Source: Ralstonia pickettii
GTDB lineage: Bacteria; Pseudomonadota; Gammaproteobacteria; Burkholderiales; Burkholderiaceae
Assembly (NCBI RefSeq): GCF_016466415.2
Contig: NZ_CP066772.2
Coordinates: 1,300,014-1,364,013 of the forward strand
Direction of reading: 5' to 3'
Length of the DNA: 64,000 bases
Below are positions 59,812 to 64,000 of the stretch, one piece after another; the stretch's first letter is position 1, and each line of letters starts with the position of its first letter. The notes beneath the pieces are model-generated. The model made no database searches. It was given only the letters and a program-made list of their open reading frames with translations, and was not told the DNA's origin. Both the position numbers and the translations under genes were made by a program.

Positions 59812-60021
59812 ATGCCGCTGAATACGCAACCGAACCTGCCGCGCCCCGATGACTTTTACGAAGCGCTGATCGACGCACACCGCAACCTCGACGAGGAGCA
59901 CAGCGCGATGCTCAACTCGCAGCTCATCCTGCTGCTCGCGAACCATATCGGCGACATGGCGGTATTGCGTGAAGCGCTGGCGGCGGCGCGGCTTGCATTG
60001 CCGGCGGCAACGGCAACCTGA
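59812..60021 (+). CDS. DUF2783 small protein
   Basis: 69 residues starting MPLNTQPNLPRPDDFYEALI; the DDFYEALIDAHRNLDEEHSA and LLLANHIGD blocks form the DUF2783 domain, an all-helical unit. It follows the monooxygenase gene by 24 bases. Proteins of this family travel with MBL-fold and flavin monooxygenase genes; role unknown. Confidence 0.82.
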   Translation: MPLNTQPNLPRPDDFYEALIDAHRNLDEEHSAMLNSQLILLLANHIGDMAVLREALAAARLALPAATAT

Positions 60022-60222
60022 GCGTCATCACGTTTCATCATTCCAACGCTTCCGCTTGATCGTACTTGCGGCTGGGGTGGGCGCGAAGAGGAACGCGCTC
60101 CGCCAAAACGATAACGCGGCGGCCGATGCGGCGCAGCGTGCGCAACGGCGCGCGCTCCATCACAAGGTGGAGCGCGGCAATCCGCGCCGCGTGTTCAAAG
60201 GCGAACGATTTGAGCCGGCAGA
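60022..60222. other. Short intergenic stretch with a possible gene remnant
   Basis: On the plus strand a frame with normal codon use (about 60040-60226) ends in a basic C-terminus (RVFKGERFEPAD) but has no start with a ribosome binding site; its upstream part overlaps the DUF2783 gene in another frame. It may be the tail of a lost gene or chance. Confidence 0.3.
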
Positions 60223-61275
60223 CTAGCGCACAGCTTGCCGCATTCCGGCAAGCTGGCCACGCCGGTACTCCCCTTGCCGCTCCAGCATCCAGCCCGGGTA
60301 TTCGGCCGGGAGTTTGCTCAGCTCGTCGAGCTGCGCGAGTTCTTCCGCCGTCAGTTCAACCTTGGTGGCCGCGATGTTGTCGTCGAGCTGCTCGATCTTC
60401 TTGGCACCGACGATCACGGTGGTCACTGCCTGCTGATGCAGCAGCCACGCCAGCGCAATCTGCGCGACCGACACGCTGCGCGCATTGGCCATGACGCGCA
60501 TGGCATCCACGCACGTGTAGGCACGTGCCCGGTCCACCGGCGGGAAATCGAATTTGTTGCGGCGGCTGTCCTGCTCGCCATGCTGCTCGCGTGTGTACTT
60601 GCCGCTGAGCAGGCCACCGGCCAGCGGGCTCCACACCATCAGGCCCAGGCCTTCGCTCTTGAGCATCGGCACCAACTCGCGCTCCAGGTCGCGGCCGGCA
60701 ACTGTGTAATAGGCCTGCAGGCTTTCGAAGCGAGCGCAGCCCAGCCGCTCGGCAATGCCCAACGCCTTGACGATCTGCCACGCCGCCCAGTTCGATACAC
60801 CCACATAGCGCACGTGGCCATGCTGGACCAGCGTGTCGAGGGCACGCACGGTTTCTTCGATCGGCGTGGCGGGATCGAAACCATGGATCTGATAAAGATC
60901 GATATGGTCAAGCTGCATGCGCTTCAGGCTCGCCTTGATGCCGTCCATGATGTGGAACCGCGAGGCGCCGCGCGCGTTCACGCTGTCGCCGGTCTGCCCG
61001 AACACCTTGGTGGCGACGACCACGCTGTCGCGCGACACCTTCAGGTTCTTGAGCGCCTGCCCCGTCAACTGCTCGGCGACGCCATTGGCGTACACATCCG
61101 CCGTATCGATGAAATTGATGCCGGCGTCGAGGGCGCGCCCGATCAGGCGCTCGGCATCGGCTTGCTGCAAATCGCCGATGTGCTGCCAGATGCCATCGCT
61201 GCCGCCGAAGGTCATCGTGCCGAGGCATAGCTCAGAAACAAACAGGCCGGTCCGGCCCAGTCGGTTGTAACGCAT
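60223..61275 (-). CDS. Aldo/keto reductase
   Basis: 350 residues from the ATG at 61275 (GGAG upstream). Start MRYNRLGRTGLFVSELCLGT. The catalytic tetrad is visible: Asp in FIDTADVYANG (Asp and Tyr), Lys in VVATKVFGQ and His in LYQIHGFDP. NADPH-dependent reduction of carbonyls in the cytoplasm; belongs to the YajO/Tas-like group by layout. Divergent neighbours are unrelated. Confidence 0.9.
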   Translation of the reverse strand: MRYNRLGRTGLFVSELCLGTMTFGGSDGIWQHIGDLQQADAERLIGRALDAGINFIDTADVYANGVAEQLTGQALKNLKVSRDSVVVATKVFGQTGDSVNARGASRFHIMDGIKASLKRMQLDHIDLYQIHGFDPATPIEETVRALDTLVQHGHVRYVGVSNWAAWQIVKALGIAERLGCARFESLQAYYTVAGRDLERELVPMLKSEGLGLMVWSPLAGGLLSGKYTREQHGEQDSRRNKFDFPPVDRARAYTCVDAMRVMANARSVSVAQIALAWLLHQQAVTTVIVGAKKIEQLDDNIAATKVELTAEELAQLDELSKLPAEYPGWMLERQGEYRRGQLAGMRQAVR

Positions 61276-61485
61276 GTGATCGACTCCAATACGGTGGGAA
61301 TGGAATGCTGAGCGCACAGGCTCAGATGCGAAAGACAACGCAGAGGATAAGACGGACCGGCTGATCCTGCAGAGCGCTCAGTCGGATGCAGGGTGATGGC
61401 CCAGGCGCAAGGAGAAGACCAGGCTAGGCAAGCCTACCGGTCATCCCGCGGAAGACTGCAGCGCACGGCCTGGGCAAGCTGATGC

Positions 61486-62403
61486 CTAGCGTTCCAGCTC
61501 TGCAAAGCGCTGCGCGACAAGGTTGCGCAGCCACTGGTTGCCGGCGTCCTGATGGAAGCGCCGGTGCCAGAACACATTGGTCTGCAGTGCCGGAAGCTTG
61601 AGCGGCGGCGCAACGAACTCGAGCCCGAACGGCGGCGCTGCCCGCTCGGCCAGCTTGCGCGGTACCGTCACCACCAGATCGGTCGTGCTGACGATGTACG
61701 GCACCGCCACGAAGTGCGGCACTGAAAAACGCGCCGACTGCGTGATCCCCGCCTTGTCCAGCAGCGGCCCGATGGCGTTGTAAGGGCTGGCCGAACTCGC
61801 CACCACCAGATGCGACGCGGCGCGAAAGCGTTCCAGCGTGAGCCTGCCTTCCGACAGCGCATGGCCGCGCCGGAACATCGTCACGTAATCCTGCTGGAAC
61901 AGGCGGCGCTGGAAGATGCTCTCGCCGGAAAGATCATCGAACGCGCCAATGGCAAGGTCGATGGCGCCGGCCTCCATTTCGGCCTTCATGTCGAACCCGC
62001 CCGCACGCAGCGTGTCGATACGCACGCCGGGCGCCTGCTCAGCACACAACTGCGCCAGCACCGGCATGAAATACACCTCGCCCACATCGCTCATGGCAAT
62101 GGTGAAGGTGCGCGTGGACGTGCCGGCTTCAAAGTGCGTGCGCTGGCCGAAGGCGCGTTGCAACGTGTCGAGCGCCGTGGCCACCGGTTCGGCCAGTTGC
62201 TCGGCAAGTGCGGTCGGCATCATGCCGCGCGGCGTGCGCACGAAGAGTTCGTCATCAAAGGTCCGGCGCAGGCGCGACAGCGCGTTGCTGACCGCCGGCT
62301 GCGACAGGCCCAGCCGCTCGGCCACGACGGAGATGCGCTTTTCGCGCAGGATTTCCTGAAACAGCACCAGCAGGTTCAGGTCCACATCCCGCAGATTCAG
62401 CAT
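61486..62403 (-). CDS. LysR-family regulator (NahR/NodD-like)
   Basis: 305 residues. Start MLNLRDVDLNLLVLFQEILR and the HTH VVAERLGLSQPAVSNALSRL (about 26-45) are of the NahR/LinR/NodD type, followed by the effector domain (TFTIAMSDVGEVYFMPVL). Divergent from the MFS gene; likely controls it in response to an aromatic compound. The dyad between the genes is the probable binding site. Confidence 0.9.
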   Translation of the reverse strand: MLNLRDVDLNLLVLFQEILREKRISVVAERLGLSQPAVSNALSRLRRTFDDELFVRTPRGMMPTALAEQLAEPVATALDTLQRAFGQRTHFEAGTSTRTFTIAMSDVGEVYFMPVLAQLCAEQAPGVRIDTLRAGGFDMKAEMEAGAIDLAIGAFDDLSGESIFQRRLFQQDYVTMFRRGHALSEGRLTLERFRAASHLVVASSASPYNAIGPLLDKAGITQSARFSVPHFVAVPYIVSTTDLVVTVPRKLAERAAPPFGLEFVAPPLKLPALQTNVFWHRRFHQDAGNQWLRNLVAQRFAELER

Positions 62404-62423
62404 GACGACGCCTCGACATTCAC

Positions 62424-62456
62424 AATATCAATAGCATGCATTCTCGCATTGATATT
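62424..62456. promoter_or_regulatory. 9-bp dyad between LysR and MFS genes
   Basis: AATATCAAT (62424-62432) and ATTGATATT (62448-62456) are perfect inverted repeats separated by 15 bases. It lies 21-53 bases from the LysR start and 80-113 from the MFS start, the place expected for a LysR recognition site with autorepression. Confidence 0.6.
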
Positions 62457-62536
62457 CCAAATTCTCATCCGATCCGGACAATACGCGCATACCAAGAATC
62501 CAAAACTGAGCGGCGACCCCGCCACCGGAGACCACC

Positions 62537-63937
62537 ATGCGCCCTGCCCACGCCGCACGTGACACATCGTCAACGCCCATCGACCTCGTCCGGCTGATCG
62601 ATCAGGGCAAGGTTGGCGGCTTTCAGATTCTGTTGCTGGCCATCTGCGGGCTGTGCCTGATCATCGACGGCTTCGACGTGCAGGCCATGGGTTATGTGGC
62701 GCCAGCCATCATCAAGGACTGGAACATCACCAAGGCGAGCCTCGGGCCGGTATTCGGCGCGGGGCTGTTCGGCATGCTGGTCGGCTCGCTGGTGTTTGGC
62801 GTGCTGGGCGACCGCTTCGGGCGGCGGCCGGTACTGATCGTCGCCACGTTCTTTTTTGCGGCGTGCATGCTGGCCACAACGCAGGTGGCAACGGTGGAGG
62901 CGCTGCTCGTTCTTCGCTTCATCACGGGTCTGGGCCTGGGTTGCATCATGCCCAACGCAATGGCGCTGGCCGGTGAGTTCAGCCCCGCACGCTCTCGCGT
63001 CACGTGGATGATGCTGGTGTCGTGCGGCTTTACCGTGGGCGCGGCACTTGGCGGCTTTGTGAGCGCGGCGCTGCTCTCACGCTTTGGGTGGCAGGCAGTG
63101 TTCCTGGTGGGCGGGCTGGTGCCCCTCGCCATTGGCGTGATGATGGTGCTGTGGCTGCCGGAATCCCTGCAATACCTGGTGCTCAAGGGCGATCCACAAA
63201 CGCGCCATCAGCGTCTGGCTCGGTGGCTGAGCAAGCTGGCGCCGCAACTGCAGGTGAACGCGCAAACGCAATTCGTGGTGCCCGAGGCAGCCGCGCGTGG
63301 CATGCCGGTCTCCGCGCTGTTCACGGAAGGCCGCGCCAAGGTCACGCTCGTGCTGTGGGTCATCAACTTCATGAACCTGATCGACCTGTACTTCCTGTCG
63401 AACTGGCTGCCGACGCTGATTCGCGATGCCGGTTACCCCACGGATACCGCTGTGCTGGTGGCGACCGCGCTGCAGGTGGGCGGTGTGATCGGCACGCTCA
63501 CGCTGGGCCGATTGATCGATCGCCTCGGCTTTGTGCGCGTGCTGGCCGTGTGCTTCCTGGTCGCCTGCGTCACCGTCGGGTGGATCGGCCATGTGGCGGC
63601 TGCGCTGCCCGTGCTGGTGACGGTGGTGTTCGTGGCCGGCTTCTGCATCGTCGGCGGACAGCCTGCGGTAAATGCGCTCGCCGCCACGTATTACCCCACC
63701 ACGCTGCGGGCCACCGGCATCGGCTGGAGCCTGGGCGTGGGCCGCATCGGCTCTGTCATCGGCCCGGTGATCGGCGGCCAGTTGATTGCCATGCAATGGA
63801 GCGGCCCGGCGTTGTTCTCGGCCGCCGCGGTGCCGGCGATGGTGTCATTCGGCATGGTGCTGGCGCTTACGCTGGCCGCCAGTGGCGCGGACGCCGCACG
63901 CTTTGCCTCAGGTCGCGCGACCGGCAAGCCTGCTTGA
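62537..63937 (+). CDS. MFS transporter, aromatic acid/H+ symporter (AAHS) family
   Basis: 466 residues with 12 membrane segments. The AAHS motif LIIDGFDVQAMGYVAPAI is in segment 1 (about 41-58), with loop 2-3 GDRFGRRPVLIV (about 93-104) and loop 8-9 GRLIDRLGFVRVL. It resembles PcaK/BenK carriers for 4-hydroxybenzoate or benzoate. Proton-coupled import across the inner membrane. The window ends shortly after this gene, so enzymes of the pathway may follow outside. Confidence 0.9.
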   Translation: MRPAHAARDTSSTPIDLVRLIDQGKVGGFQILLLAICGLCLIIDGFDVQAMGYVAPAIIKDWNITKASLGPVFGAGLFGMLVGSLVFGVLGDRFGRRPVLIVATFFFAACMLATTQVATVEALLVLRFITGLGLGCIMPNAMALAGEFSPARSRVTWMMLVSCGFTVGAALGGFVSAALLSRFGWQAVFLVGGLVPLAIGVMMVLWLPESLQYLVLKGDPQTRHQRLARWLSKLAPQLQVNAQTQFVVPEAAARGMPVSALFTEGRAKVTLVLWVINFMNLIDLYFLSNWLPTLIRDAGYPTDTAVLVATALQVGGVIGTLTLGRLIDRLGFVRVLAVCFLVACVTVGWIGHVAAALPVLVTVVFVAGFCIVGGQPAVNALAATYYPTTLRATGIGWSLGVGRIGSVIGPVIGGQLIAMQWSGPALFSAAAVPAMVSFGMVLALTLAASGADAARFASGRATGKPA

Positions 63938-64000
63938 TGGCCCGGTAACGACTACGCTTTCCCTGAAGACGCTCCTGACTTTTTCTCCAAGGACTTCACC

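Overview
This window is a chromosomal segment of a high-GC beta-proteobacterium, most likely Ralstonia (R. pickettii group or a close relative). The basis is the rRNA operon layout (16S - tRNA-Ile(GAT) - tRNA-Ala(TGC) - 23S - 5S), beta-proteobacterial families (FdxA, AcnB, a second EF-G, the ImuA-ImuB-DnaE2 cassette, a fused LivM-LivG transporter, Omp32-type porin, AAHS-type MFS carriers) and strong GC3 bias. That bias also produces very long spurious antisense ORFs. I see no prophage, insertion sequence or CRISPR array.

Left part (1-20.6 kb): the end of a probable 2-aminoethylphosphonate ABC transporter locus with its LysR regulator; an M30-type lipoprotein metallopeptidase; aconitase AcnB divergent from ferredoxin FdxA and a crotonase; an Mpo1-like membrane protein; a Crp/Fnr regulator followed by a stand-alone EF-G paralogue; a decayed LysR fragment; an SLC13/ArsB-type carrier; an XRE regulator with a disordered tail; and the SOS mutagenesis operon imuA-imuB-dnaE2 behind a near-consensus LexA box.

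Middle (20.8-31.4 kb): a complete rrn operon on the minus strand with promoter, boxA elements and terminator. After it come a secreted protein gene broken in a run of nine G, a DUF4337 protein, a sterol-desaturase-like enzyme, a DUF985 cupin, an unlisted 40-codon ORF with a strong ribosome binding site, and a tartronate-semialdehyde-reductase-type dehydrogenase.

31.4-45.7 kb is the most interesting stretch: a tightly packed minus-strand catabolic operon (small protein, Rieske oxygenase, SDR, cupin, alpha/beta hydrolase, IclR regulator, atypical SDR, ThDP enzyme, L-aspartate-dehydrogenase-like protein, aldehyde dehydrogenase, extradiol-type VOC protein, VanB-type reductase) followed by a porin and an MFS carrier. 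A similar 16-bp motif lies ahead of both transcription units. The enzymes suggest oxygenation and ring cleavage plus an amino acid -> 2-oxo acid -> aldehyde -> acid branch, but the substrate is unknown.

Right part (45.9-64 kb): small regulators, GNAT enzymes, a D-amino acid transaminase and secreted proteins; a second catabolic locus (LivF, LivM-LivG fusion, LivH, IclR, divergent from an MBL-fold protein with an atypical metal motif, an MhpA-like flavin monooxygenase and a DUF2783 protein); an aldo/keto reductase; and a LysR regulator divergent from an aromatic-acid-type MFS carrier, with a perfect 9-bp dyad between them.
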